Positions 12,501-19,159 of a DNA stretch of 64,000 nt are shown here, piece by piece (position 1 is the stretch's first letter; each line of letters opens with the position of its first letter). A program made the position numbers and the translations under genes. Source of the DNA: Clostridia bacterium (lineage in GTDB: Bacteria > Bacillota > Clostridia > Christensenellales > UBA1242); contig JAFQDL010000001.1 in the NCBI GenBank assembly GCA_017399265.1, positions 1-64,000 on the forward strand, given 5' to 3'. The notes under the pieces are model-generated. The model was not told the origin of the DNA. It was given only the letters and a program-made list of their open reading frames with translations, and made no database searches.

Positions 12501-15500
12501 TTACGAATTTGCCATATTTGAGTGCAGATGGAGAGATCTGCTTTAAAATGGGTGCTATATACAACTTTGATGCGGAGTTGTTATTAACATTCTGTGAAAT
12601 CAATCCGAATAAATATAAATTTTTAATGGTTGAGAAGTCTGGTTGTGATATATTTGAAGACTCACTTCCATATATGTGGTGTGATTATGGTGATGTGTGG
12701 CAACAGACCTATACTATAAGAGATGCTTATACAGAACTAACAAACTTAATATTCACTAAAGGCTCAGAAACCTTTGCGTATAGCGGCGTTGAAAACGATT
12801 TCTTTGGAAGCGAGTTGCTGAATTATAAAATAGAAAATAACAAGTTGACGATTAAACTTAAAATATTAGGAGATTTAAGCGCAATAACAATCAGTGCGGA
12901 CAAGAATGAGTATACTACCGATCTTTATTATAGAGATGGTGAAGAAGTAGTTGCTTGGGATTCTAACGATCATAAAGACTTGTTGCAACCAAGTGTGGAT
13001 GTGCTTAATGCAAAACATGGGGAAGATGTAACTCTTGTAATTGATGAGGTGGTAGGGAATGTATTTACTTCGTTTGAGGTAGGAACATATGATTCTGAAA
13101 ATAGTGCTTTTACATCAAGCAAAAGTTATACAATCTCTGAGTTGGAATTTGTTGATAATGTGGTTACAACTGATGGGTTTACTATCACTAAAGCCTTGCT
13201 AAGGGATATAGAAGGTTCAGAATGTACTAATGGTAAACAACTTAGATATACGATTACATATACGCAAACAAGTAATATGGATTTTGTATTAAATGTTGAG
13301 GCAAGGAAGATAAAAGTAACGTTTAACTATATTTCAGGCTATAATCCTGTCAGTTACACAGATGAAAATATTGCATATAATACTTCTTGGAGTGAGTACG
13401 AGACTTATTTATTAGAAAACTATGATATCCAATTTAGTGGTTTTGCAGGCTTAGCATTCGCAGGGTTTATCAAACTAGAGGCTAGTGCAATAGATGGATA
13501 TACGTATCAATGGACTGATTCAGACGATAATACAATATCTATTAAAGAAGGCATACAGACATTAGATAGCACTGATAAGAAGAGCTTCTTTGTGAAAGAT
13601 GAGTTTGAGACAAGTAAATTAGTACAGAACTTTACAGATATTGATGGTGAATATTATGCGGTGTATACTAGAGAACCAGTAAATACTGTTGTATATTTTA
13701 TAGGCCCTGAGGAACCGGCAATTAAGGTTAGCTGGAAAGTGGGTATGAAATTTGATGATGCAAAGGTTACAGATGTAAGGCAGGATGGTTGTTGGGGCAC
13801 TTATAATGAATCATTTGGTTCTTATATGAATCAATTAAAAACGCGTAATAATATGCATTATTTGTCCAATACTACTTATTCTTGTTTAGCGACAGAGTAT
13901 GAAGAAATAGGGTTTGAGGTCTCTACACTTGATAGTGATTGGGAAGAAGTAGCAAATAAATTAGAAGAAATACGATATTATTTTGCGGATAAAACGTTAA
14001 CAATTCAATTAAACAGTAGTCATCAGATTAAAACTAAGGTTGATATAGCTGGCACTACGTATGATAATATTCCAGATATTAGACCATTCGTAAAATATAC
14101 TCAAGAGCTTGTTGTGAAAGATACAGAAGGAAATGTTGTTATTATAGTAAACAATGATAATAGGGACTATTTCTACGCTCTTCAATTATCTGATGAGGAT
14201 GCAAATACTTACAATATTGTTAGGTACAAAAAAAGTGGAGATGAAGGATCGTATGAATATAAGCTAGTATCTTACACAATGACAGATATAAATGATGAGT
14301 TGTTGTTCATGGTAGGAAAATCTGCTAATAACAACGCGTTAAAGCTAGATAAGATATCTAGTGGTAGTTTGGAATATAGCACAGATAATATTTTAGGATA
14401 CAACGTATTTGGTGATGATTATAATATCTTAAATAAGGATATCAATGACACAACGGCTACATTTAAGTATGAGGTTGATTTTAAGGATAATATCCTAGTA
14501 GAGTATGTAATAGAATTAGATAATGGCACGGATACAGCTACACAATATATTGCTAGAGTGTATGGAAGTGAGCTAGCTAGTGTTGAGGAGATTGTTGGAG
14601 AATTTACAACAGAGACTAGTGTTAACTATAATGACGCATTTAGCAAAGATGTACTTATTGCAACATATTTGGTGGATCCATCAGCTGAGAGCTGGTATAG
14701 TGCATTTACTGACAAAACGGGTGTTGATATAAAATCTGGCGATTTTTCTAAATGGGGCAATGCGGAGTCATATAAGTCAGATAATACTACGATAGGTGCA
14801 ACTATATCGGATAATAAATTAAGTGATGATTTGCCAGAAGGATTCTCTCACTATAGAGTAAGCTTAACTGGTAAAAGAGGAAGTAGTGAATATCCATTAT
14901 TGGTATCGAATAATACTACTTGGAATAATGTAGTGAACGTGTATAGTACATCTGATAAATATTTAAGTAATAGTAGTGTGTTATATAACTTCTTGCAAGT
15001 GGCAGATTTGGATTTGGGTACAAATCCAACTGGGGCTACGATGGATGCAGGTGAGTATAATTTCTATGGGAATTATAATGTACGAAACGGTGTTGTAAAA
15101 ATCACTGGTGATTTGTTAAGACCAATGTTTGGCAATATTGCAAATGGTACTATTAATGGAATTAATATAATAGGTGTAGCCGAAGCTGAATATTATGTAG
15201 ATGATACTAATATTCCTGAAGAGTGGAACTTGGATGCAAGTACGATTCACTTTGGAATCCTTGCTCTGTCTGCTGCTAAAACAGAAGTTGTAGACGGAAA
15301 AACGATTGGTGCTATAATATCTAATATTACTGTAGGAAGTAATACTGTAAGAAGCACTATCAATGGCAGTGGAGAAACTGTATATTTGTCTATAAGTGCC
15401 GTGCTAGGTAATGCGCCTGGTGTGACAGTATCTAATATCACAAATTATTTCAATGTTATAGACAATCTAAGTGCTCAAGGTGTAGCTTATGAAGTTGGGG

Positions 15501-18500
15501 AAATTAGTGATTGTAAAAATTTGGGTAATATATCAGTTAGTGCTACTAGTACTTATCTGCCATCTCTTGTCGTAGGAGCTGGTATATGTAATAAAGCAGA
15601 TATTGTATCCAATTGTATTAATGAGGGAGGTGTATCTGTTAACGAGAATCTAAAAGATGAGACCGAACTAGAAAAGGTATGTGGTGCAGACGCGGTAGGA
15701 ATAGTATCTGTTGTGGGCACCAAAGTAACAGGTTGTATTAATAAAGGTGATGTAAAATTATATAATGCTAAATTTGTTAGTCAAAGTGTTAGTGCAATTG
15801 GAATATGTGTTAGATTGGAATTAAATGGAATAATAGAAAATTGCATAAACCATGGTTCTGTGACTATTGACAAATATTTAGCGGCTAAATATGTACCAGG
15901 TGCAGATACAAATAGGAGTTATCCTACTGCGGCAGGGATAATAAGAAAAGCTAGTAAAGTTAATTCTTGTACTAATACAGGGGATATAACTAATTTGTTT
16001 GGTACTGCTTGTGGTGTTGTTGGTGCGACGAATATCAGGGATAATATACATATACAAGGGTGTAATAACGTAGGAACTATTACTGGTGTGTATGTGTCGG
16101 GAATTGTATTCAATGATAAAGAACTTGATTTTAAAACGGGAGAGAAGAAATTCTCTATAAAAGTGGATAGTTCTACTAATATTGGCAAACTTATTGGTTC
16201 AATTTCAGATGATGCACTTCATTTTCTAAGTGGTAATATTTTGGTTGCAGGTGTCGCTTGTGGAAGATATATTAATGTGACAAATTGTGCAAATATTGGT
16301 GATATAACTCTAGATGTAAATGAAGTAGATTATGATAACAATCTTGAAAGTTGGAATATGGTAATTGGTGGTATTGCTGTTAATGTAGGCAAGGTACAAG
16401 GTTCATATAATATCGGAAATATAAATGGATATGTAGAAAATGTATCATTAGAAGCCAAAGTTATAGCTGGTGGTATTTGGGCTGGTAAGTATACATACGA
16501 GGTAAGTGTATCTGACTGTGTGAATGGCGCGGTTATTAGTTATACAGTAGGTGAAGATGGTAAAATTACTGGAATAAATACCTTAGAAGATGGCTCAATA
16601 GTCGTATATGATGCGGCGTATTGTAGTGTAAAGATAGGAGAGGATAATCAAATAGATTGGATAGATGATTATTATGGAGAAAATCAACCATATGATATTG
16701 CGACATTTGGTAGTAAATTAACTATTAAAAGATCAGAAACGGATAATAAGCTAAAAGTGTATGATGATAGCGGAGAATATGCTTATGATTTTAGCCCAAC
16801 AACTAATATATATGGATATAGTTGTGCAGGTATAGGTATTTGTAGTGGTGAAGAAATTAGTACTTCAAACAAAATATCTAATTGCTATAACTATGGCAAT
16901 GTTGGGTCGTATTCAGAAGAAAGCATTAGTGCCAGATTTGCATCTGGAATTGGACAAGGATTTTCGGTTGAGAATAGTGAAAATTATGGCAATGTAACAG
17001 GTTATTTAGCATCGGCAGGCGTGTCTGCAATGCTTATGAATAACCATTCGATACAAATTTGCAAAAATTATGGAGAAATAAGTCTAGTTACCGCTGATGA
17101 TAGAGTAAATGACTTGACAGTTGATGGCGGTTGTGTCGGTGGAATAGTCGGAAATACTGTCGCTATGCTACAAGGTTGTAGAAATAGTGGAGAGATTGTT
17201 GTAAATAAGACTAAAGATACTGTTGATGGCGGTATACATGTCGGTGGCATTGCTGGAAGAGTATATCTAGATGATAGTCAGGAAATATTAAAAAATTCTT
17301 ACAATACAGGAAAGATAACAGTGAAACAAGCCGGCTGTTCTGTATATGCAGGAGGTGTGCTTGGCTGGATTCAGAAGGGAATGGTGGTGAATTGTTATTC
17401 GGGAAGCACTTCTTCAGAAAATGATATTCTAGTTGAAAGTGCCAATGCTGATCTGTATATAGGTGGAGTTGCTGGATATATAATTCAATCAGAAATTAAA
17501 GAGTGCTATGCAACTAGTAATGTAAAAACTACATATGGCCTTAATGTATTTATAGGTGGATTTGCTGGACTAATTGATGGGAATTGTGATTTGACTAAAT
17601 GTTATGCTGTCGGAGATATTGATGTAACAAATTGCGATAATTCGTGTTATATCGGAAAATTCTTAGGTAAAAAGGGTACTATTAGTGGTAGTCTGAATTT
17701 AGATAATTGCTACGTCAATTCTAACTCTAGTGTGGTATATGAAGGGTGTGAGAATATAAGTACTAATACTGATGGTGAAGAGAAAACGTTGGATAATATT
17801 TGGAATTATGTGATGCTTAATTGGGATGCATCTATATGGGTATTCCCAACTGATATGCATCCAGTATTTCATGATGATCCAAATGCGTATGTAGGATATA
17901 CTCAGATAACAAATATTAATGATTTGAAAAATATAGCAAGTGGCGATATTAATAACATCAAAAAATATGTACTTGTGGATGATATAGACATGTCTGGAGT
18001 AGAGTGGGATCCTATAGACGCTAGCTATATACTAATAAATGGTAATGGTTGTATGTTGAAAAATTTAACTGTTACATCTTATTCTAAATCAAGTGTGTTT
18101 GGGAAATTGGAAAATTGTAATATAGTTGGAGTCGGTATAAAGCAATTTAGCTATACTTTTAAAAGTACCTCTTTATATACATATGTTGGTGGGCTTGCTA
18201 ATCAATTAGTAAATTGTAAGATGGTTAATTGTTTTGCGGAAGGTAACATTAAAATCGAATCAAGTAAGTCTTATATAACACTAGGAGGTTTAGTTGGATC
18301 CATTGATACCTCAATTATTGAAAAGTGTTATGCAAATTGTGAGCTCAGTGCGATATCAAGTGAATATCAAGTTTACATAGGAGGTTTGATAGGGGAAGTT
18401 AGTAAAGAATGTGTTATAAAAAATTCTTATTCTAATGGTAATATTAGTGCTAATGCGGTAAATCCATCATATTGTGGAGGTTTAGTCGCATGTATGGAAC

Positions 18501-18922
18501 CTTATGCTGCTAGTTATAAGTTGATAATTAGTAATTGCTATTCACGGGCAGATATATTAAAGAATTACTCACATACTTCTTATTCAGGTGGAATATTAGG
18601 AGGCAATTATGAAACAACTGATATTTATAATTGTTTCACGACGGGTTCTGTTATTTGTGCCGCTAGAGTTAATTCTTATTATGGGTTCTTTATCGCACGT
18701 TTGGCAGATGATGATGCATCAGGTATATATAATTGTTATCATCCTCAAAGTCAAATATATACAACAGACGGTATAGCTAATGAAGATAAAAATTATAATA
18801 CTACTGATACTATGGAGGAAATTTATAAGGCTCTTAAAGACTCTAGTCGTCTTAACTGGGATCCGGATATTTGGAATCTATATGACGATAGCTATCCTAC
18901 GCTAAAGTGGCAGAACGACTAA
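596..18922 (+). CDS. Giant membrane-anchored surface protein, 6108 aa (InlB-like and GLUG-type repeats)
   Basis: This is an uninterrupted 18.3-kb frame from ATG 596 with AAGAGG upstream. The N-terminus has an Arg-rich cytoplasmic patch (REFWQRRTRRN) then one hydrophobic helix at about 34-55 without a cleavage site, so it looks like a signal anchor with everything else outside. About 322-405, 690-850 and 860-990 resemble Listeria-Bacteroides/InlB repeats (GYSLVGWQ then AVW or PIWE). About 2400-4300 holds many divergent beta repeats with a recurring yG..v.i.i...GY signature, like divergent InlB B-repeats. About 4780-6050 is a GLUG-type field (NCYNYGNVG, GGVLGWI, GGLVGSI) with two lead-in modules near 4780 and 5770, ending in a W..YPTLKW tail. 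Cys-rich clusters lie near 899-917, 3418-3421 and 3775-3787. No LPXTG, choline-binding or SLH motif is seen. Adhesion or matrix function is inferred from the repeat families only. Confidence 0.85.
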   Translation: MEYESSKATKLVQMLDNSESQYREFWQRRTRRNIMIWGIVFLLLCITAVFIVFGVGEKSKYVNFELHFLKHLTDENDRPTGDTATDSEDRKASIYDKVGELRPPVEVEGYNFEGEYFNSSNYDVKVEPESNIANSLTYENTIYMQYELAYFHLTIKSDPAINHKENQFQTKGNGIGYDKALGIVPSSPYLAEDFETKVKEGITGNYINSYLYSMYTSVNYQVDNIAIDENTTKRVVTDFDGYSGWHISGFEYTYKGQTIKYLFKPVNMEYAGSRVDRQYLNPNFNQSYIDNSTLNLRSTYLVTKEILVGGAIVATYKNFSNGYQLATNTDGSDIVGPIDLNGVETYYTTGWSINEYNQLHTGEENFKKLINANEFRMPGSDITLYVSWERDERYAIIVDAIDNYSWNKVFVNQYEEDEKEYKEWLASIPYDSTNGSVWNENIDAINTYYNEINQEYDFKYNQVPNLLTKAANDGEDNDWDSLIEDFSAYEFDWAKAIAVKDGVSNVSEIYSWLKGYMGVPVEESNDRYSVLYESDKELNYHPLLKEGFSSSATNNNIGKWQVCKKDELGNITWVNIKTDDLFDNTHSDSCIIIRPVWNAVINNIKVDTVDGNTTSTITQPKFSIDGSGGKVEGQYLLKLIPSVENEGNRVFKRGYSLVGWQISESLLFNTSVGRDYAGKGYTDIFTHVEYEERDVILVESARFKYKKDNDAKSLEIENELYDEYEGKGWRPLDEECEDWSSCELWEYVNKYDTDINQLNCKFVFVGSKTDLLQDNLSSYVMPKGYFTKEELLNLTAVWSVDEYNLTINFGVEDSEILITDKLAYEIKYGLTDEYAPYGTNIWKDEVGKNVVEDQGNSSQAATIELKFNINTKLYLPMSKDIFRFGYDLVGYKIVNVEAHERCEKCNNPFAIDAICDCTKEVKINNYSQIYLASGTDTIGYLHLQSEFYYADLILTPIWEGKQITITHDGGNNRNGSVSTIIDYDIYESDKTTPTNDIKRDTHYLVMSNLNGGATTNIGFVDSFTKDQMMFPADFTATNISKYSSNHEGQSKVYVKLYDYVYSSTFSLKLNLSMGEDVKEVSLSAGTRTKSLSDGYIPGIFDVLDKNSTWYSSWLIPQGKMSKEDWEESFEYRDGYNSVVYRYQVKAQADDPNTDINEDIGGYYVEGVADVDQLTLVTIEIRKVYIGEEDYYEIKFIDAVCKVDFSVIEINWVLTENIYMTNNHQYVVEGENYDPEDYSLESLSKYMAYLRGESTTPATFIPDPWYIIKDYYQLRDILRYNMLHAKKIEYVLVAVSQEKYWVYSVINNKLNIEEFEEYRLRLERNDKLDDLYLCEDVLSDGVPVWQAALQLIGGRVPEDKEVTIKFSLENANIVDLTVGAGDVVKPLSYLDNWLKREFEIFIATGAPLPYKGSNNENEYRYTELGTDKIEEKLFYKNVKNIEDWTLSYQSFLARTCLPGGWLHKDQFRHSDNYKYTTMTFPTIFGSSETYAYNEDDENVVKTYNKDGAIVTYLSVNDNNKPYMTGAISGKNADVINNSIWLGRNELKDKNGGKVYNLVDQFAVKNDGQVTQVGTLSYKLAKGSNTVFNAEYSATFTNPDSLNRPYRTLVYSLANTMALLTDKDGNPVYDENTGERLPAEALMSTMNNITLGVKPQVGSADGISIEFADANSSIYKALYGENLNKYNIDSIYNKDTEDDDSYITGRGIVKEYKYTGFLNNNNLEEYNEWIKDGGIGYNDWISVKKAENSIVSNYYGKPNDISNNIKNYSVMFQEVTENKYQPDKSSRLTNYYSNPSIQQTYTIRLDKDGKVANFINVESETLGSTFTERWANAQTFRNYYVSRDLVQIFSQSGVMIFNYKFTGKYQGLQDYLDDQSIPIEARVNMYASIFTMRLTERYSYGLRILTVQTGVLEDGTPKYEMFLMVQSGDIPKAEKYSHLLGETYFSSGGDTLLRLNYKGSLYPYPARSDGMNYYANKYSVTFENANNVNKEDGQKDYYGQLSINNDVCYYNYNDLKSTFAYSLSGLKGVLNNNEQDIDKYNYSQEWKVSGFVEDDTSSNGKITLEIHKDYSNSVPKLYVYNDEVSGIYLDMPTTQSGGYKYYLLKVDGMLTNGGSEDNYDMILTITKKSALKYEIIFSGLKDNYKVSVHDIVLDSMPYEIISYLDDEAKDSQTDIINEILKNNIIDIYRDNVYLLSLYQFKFFYLEKVDNGYKVYLQKYSYDSSSFEPKVEDIDLNILLETLSTDYKDIISLLQRNKYFLTNEHVKDSLGFIVCIPNGDRYNTYSTSGWLEYGFRVNVDIIDPVENAFANLRTNEAVFHIKNIETPTKDYFTTEIRIRWIYGPSPIEERGFTIKPYSAPMHTIVDGEEKTGSEATYFNNVESAKIYVISSRELAEWDSTKVEIKNFGAEEVYNALNDGKVSADYTWTSDNKIDMYYAQNKAILIEIEKEDGCSQGTMYYGYSDNVSELRFDFDAKDVSVLSGHRWYFTDDNNKLIILLINSNRKAEPQKVKLSVNCEINKYSLKADDIIDGLTYSFEYAEDGNSFVTGKPSELVHGSALKVTYTISKEYCHSAFDFAISETVVGVQAYQIVREAKSDKIIIKATKDNNSLTVNGSLLGTTDQSIEIELAGYDDSKSAELSFIIVISTIKTDVGLTATATALEKNSYKVAVEDEANVDETTVPAEQITHGDKATIGITIPKSYEKSEIKVYLSNEPDVTDYTSLEYITISGYDFNEKKRTLTDNLANYEVGGLEIDGECKVSFDITITDNTYVYIKDLTKNTWSITPADSSVGVNSNYRLYGADYDTEWTTIDSHKVDEGQGFVYYIVLNEGCDFGPSGITFTQTASGRNNIQDGADDSTSTSRYTKAIDFTKTDYEDLVLSFNFYVDGNETGMSICKADGEAFANLVDGDTNRIVFKVSIDAVYTDFKLEISNIAALQYPVTFENWKEAGNQKLASVGRALATDLETLKIKSESLENVSLTEGTININVPYNYHAIITLKLQDGYMLDVQSFKSLFGDNVKKSTDIFSEDANWSNIFANQGVYLVVPDTGINWQTSEEFSIIISTANSGKQFDLEDVIKSINTAGLYRYSITNSWNSGFIAENDLNTKTINIPYDTKYQESEFTFTSTITDINKANETDLEVLYTTDSATSPDDANPVVVYNDKANNKLVVKIADTFFANLTMRIVVGEVKYYNLTFDHSSLVGGLSLGSSSNSYNWTQAFTLLQDGKTLDNIVSFYVTNGEVSTLYNAFVLKIQSDCEFIQVGDVYSLPCGSNINISINQEDVISGDVVFTINEDSFAGTSINVFTSTNTDHDIDLSSGVLALKTTAAIITNQLTIEGVTDDNDYKLLINGESFDRNKTYTYVYGEVIDVKYIIPEKGLYSNAKYEETSWKLLDNTILYNDYTSIADKFATSYNSDDKCLKCGYSFSATKAGKITFTEYGAVDQYTFNVTELYPNGTEVIFSDFSATGESQTNEELKGFTANLYIGGIQIGVLSVTGHENLCNINETNTTCDVPYGTELTIDISLNSAADQNVYNTEDPQTYIDAIGCTIKTLKNNEDGTADIVLTNVVDRSDLVNDGIRLPKLNLYLNRYMVDSNIFAINMEYCLQSESLDNFDPWDESSQYYYVQYGTYQVVLQESYYTPSNVDVSYMEEEFKYTLVNDVLKINGKSSGNKFSRWADELNFYAELDVNTNLTENSIKLSSKPNRYAIEFVLEPEMSDLPDDIDLKFYIRYLSVGALVYTDMEWATNGKSDEVSGGNLEIQYNNVLNKFIVYYSHDHVCDADCEEDCVNKKFSFDFIIEYNTQYYKLDIDFKDLEDRDISSPLDAEVNNNYLFKIVTNLVTYSINLAKDDRIDTLSDSIMISNGKTEQEITITPEDGYKLDGTTVSKYKDVKLLLSTNMDITDDGVDNAELINDYIIFRVYKDNKVEYSTDGSSFDDDLPQEGFGIVGLDNKRYYFDFDLAGKKVKFYFTNLPYLSADGEICFKMGAIYNFDAELLLTFCEINPNKYKFLMVEKSGCDIFEDSLPYMWCDYGDVWQQTYTIRDAYTELTNLIFTKGSETFAYSGVENDFFGSELLNYKIENNKLTIKLKILGDLSAITISADKNEYTTDLYYRDGEEVVAWDSNDHKDLLQPSVDVLNAKHGEDVTLVIDEVVGNVFTSFEVGTYDSENSAFTSSKSYTISELEFVDNVVTTDGFTITKALLRDIEGSECTNGKQLRYTITYTQTSNMDFVLNVEARKIKVTFNYISGYNPVSYTDENIAYNTSWSEYETYLLENYDIQFSGFAGLAFAGFIKLEASAIDGYTYQWTDSDDNTISIKEGIQTLDSTDKKSFFVKDEFETSKLVQNFTDIDGEYYAVYTREPVNTVVYFIGPEEPAIKVSWKVGMKFDDAKVTDVRQDGCWGTYNESFGSYMNQLKTRNNMHYLSNTTYSCLATEYEEIGFEVSTLDSDWEEVANKLEEIRYYFADKTLTIQLNSSHQIKTKVDIAGTTYDNIPDIRPFVKYTQELVVKDTEGNVVIIVNNDNRDYFYALQLSDEDANTYNIVRYKKSGDEGSYEYKLVSYTMTDINDELLFMVGKSANNNALKLDKISSGSLEYSTDNILGYNVFGDDYNILNKDINDTTATFKYEVDFKDNILVEYVIELDNGTDTATQYIARVYGSELASVEEIVGEFTTETSVNYNDAFSKDVLIATYLVDPSAESWYSAFTDKTGVDIKSGDFSKWGNAESYKSDNTTIGATISDNKLSDDLPEGFSHYRVSLTGKRGSSEYPLLVSNNTTWNNVVNVYSTSDKYLSNSSVLYNFLQVADLDLGTNPTGATMDAGEYNFYGNYNVRNGVVKITGDLLRPMFGNIANGTINGINIIGVAEAEYYVDDTNIPEEWNLDASTIHFGILALSAAKTEVVDGKTIGAIISNITVGSNTVRSTINGSGETVYLSISAVLGNAPGVTVSNITNYFNVIDNLSAQGVAYEVGEISDCKNLGNISVSATSTYLPSLVVGAGICNKADIVSNCINEGGVSVNENLKDETELEKVCGADAVGIVSVVGTKVTGCINKGDVKLYNAKFVSQSVSAIGICVRLELNGIIENCINHGSVTIDKYLAAKYVPGADTNRSYPTAAGIIRKASKVNSCTNTGDITNLFGTACGVVGATNIRDNIHIQGCNNVGTITGVYVSGIVFNDKELDFKTGEKKFSIKVDSSTNIGKLIGSISDDALHFLSGNILVAGVACGRYINVTNCANIGDITLDVNEVDYDNNLESWNMVIGGIAVNVGKVQGSYNIGNINGYVENVSLEAKVIAGGIWAGKYTYEVSVSDCVNGAVISYTVGEDGKITGINTLEDGSIVVYDAAYCSVKIGEDNQIDWIDDYYGENQPYDIATFGSKLTIKRSETDNKLKVYDDSGEYAYDFSPTTNIYGYSCAGIGICSGEEISTSNKISNCYNYGNVGSYSEESISARFASGIGQGFSVENSENYGNVTGYLASAGVSAMLMNNHSIQICKNYGEISLVTADDRVNDLTVDGGCVGGIVGNTVAMLQGCRNSGEIVVNKTKDTVDGGIHVGGIAGRVYLDDSQEILKNSYNTGKITVKQAGCSVYAGGVLGWIQKGMVVNCYSGSTSSENDILVESANADLYIGGVAGYIIQSEIKECYATSNVKTTYGLNVFIGGFAGLIDGNCDLTKCYAVGDIDVTNCDNSCYIGKFLGKKGTISGSLNLDNCYVNSNSSVVYEGCENISTNTDGEEKTLDNIWNYVMLNWDASIWVFPTDMHPVFHDDPNAYVGYTQITNINDLKNIASGDINNIKKYVLVDDIDMSGVEWDPIDASYILINGNGCMLKNLTVTSYSKSSVFGKLENCNIVGVGIKQFSYTFKSTSLYTYVGGLANQLVNCKMVNCFAEGNIKIESSKSYITLGGLVGSIDTSIIEKCYANCELSAISSEYQVYIGGLIGEVSKECVIKNSYSNGNISANAVNPSYCGGLVACMEPYAASYKLIISNCYSRADILKNYSHTSYSGGILGGNYETTDIYNCFTTGSVICAARVNSYYGFFIARLADDDASGIYNCYHPQSQIYTTDGIANEDKNYNTTDTMEEIYKALKDSSRLNWDPDIWNLYDDSYPTLKWQND

Positions 18923-18943
18923 ATTTTAAATGTGATGGTTTAG

Positions 18944-18987
18944 AAAAAAGATTAAAGTACAAAAATATATTGCTTTAATCTTTTTTT
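18944..18987 (+). terminator. Terminator after the giant gene
   Basis: AAAAAAGATTAAAG (18944-18957) pairs with CTTTAATCTTTTTT (18973-18986) and ends in a T tract, 21 bases after the stop codon. The downstream ABC gene is therefore probably a separate transcript. Confidence 0.85.
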
Positions 18988-19065
18988 ATGGTTTAAGGTA
19001 GGTTTAATAATGGTATATAGTATATAATTATATTTTTAGCAGATTTAAAATACTGGTTAATACAT

Positions 19066-19094
19066 TTGTTAAAATGGGGGATTTTTGATAAAAT
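19066..19094 (+). promoter_or_regulatory. Candidate promoter of the ABC/FtsX gene
   Basis: TTGTTA (19066-19071), 17 bases, TAAAAT (19089-19094). The predicted leader is about 60 bases and ends in AAAGGA before the ATG at 19160. The 237 bases between the giant gene and this gene hold only the terminator and this promoter. Confidence 0.5.
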
Positions 19095-19159
19095 ATACAC
19101 AAGTATGATTGCCATATGTTTTTTTTGGTAAATATTGAATAATTTAAAGGATATTTTAT

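Noticed and set aside
596..18922. Possible alternative genetic code, suggested by the AT-rich DNA and giant frames
   Set aside because: TGA ends lgt and other genes at sensible positions and Trp is encoded by TGG throughout, so the standard bacterial code applies.
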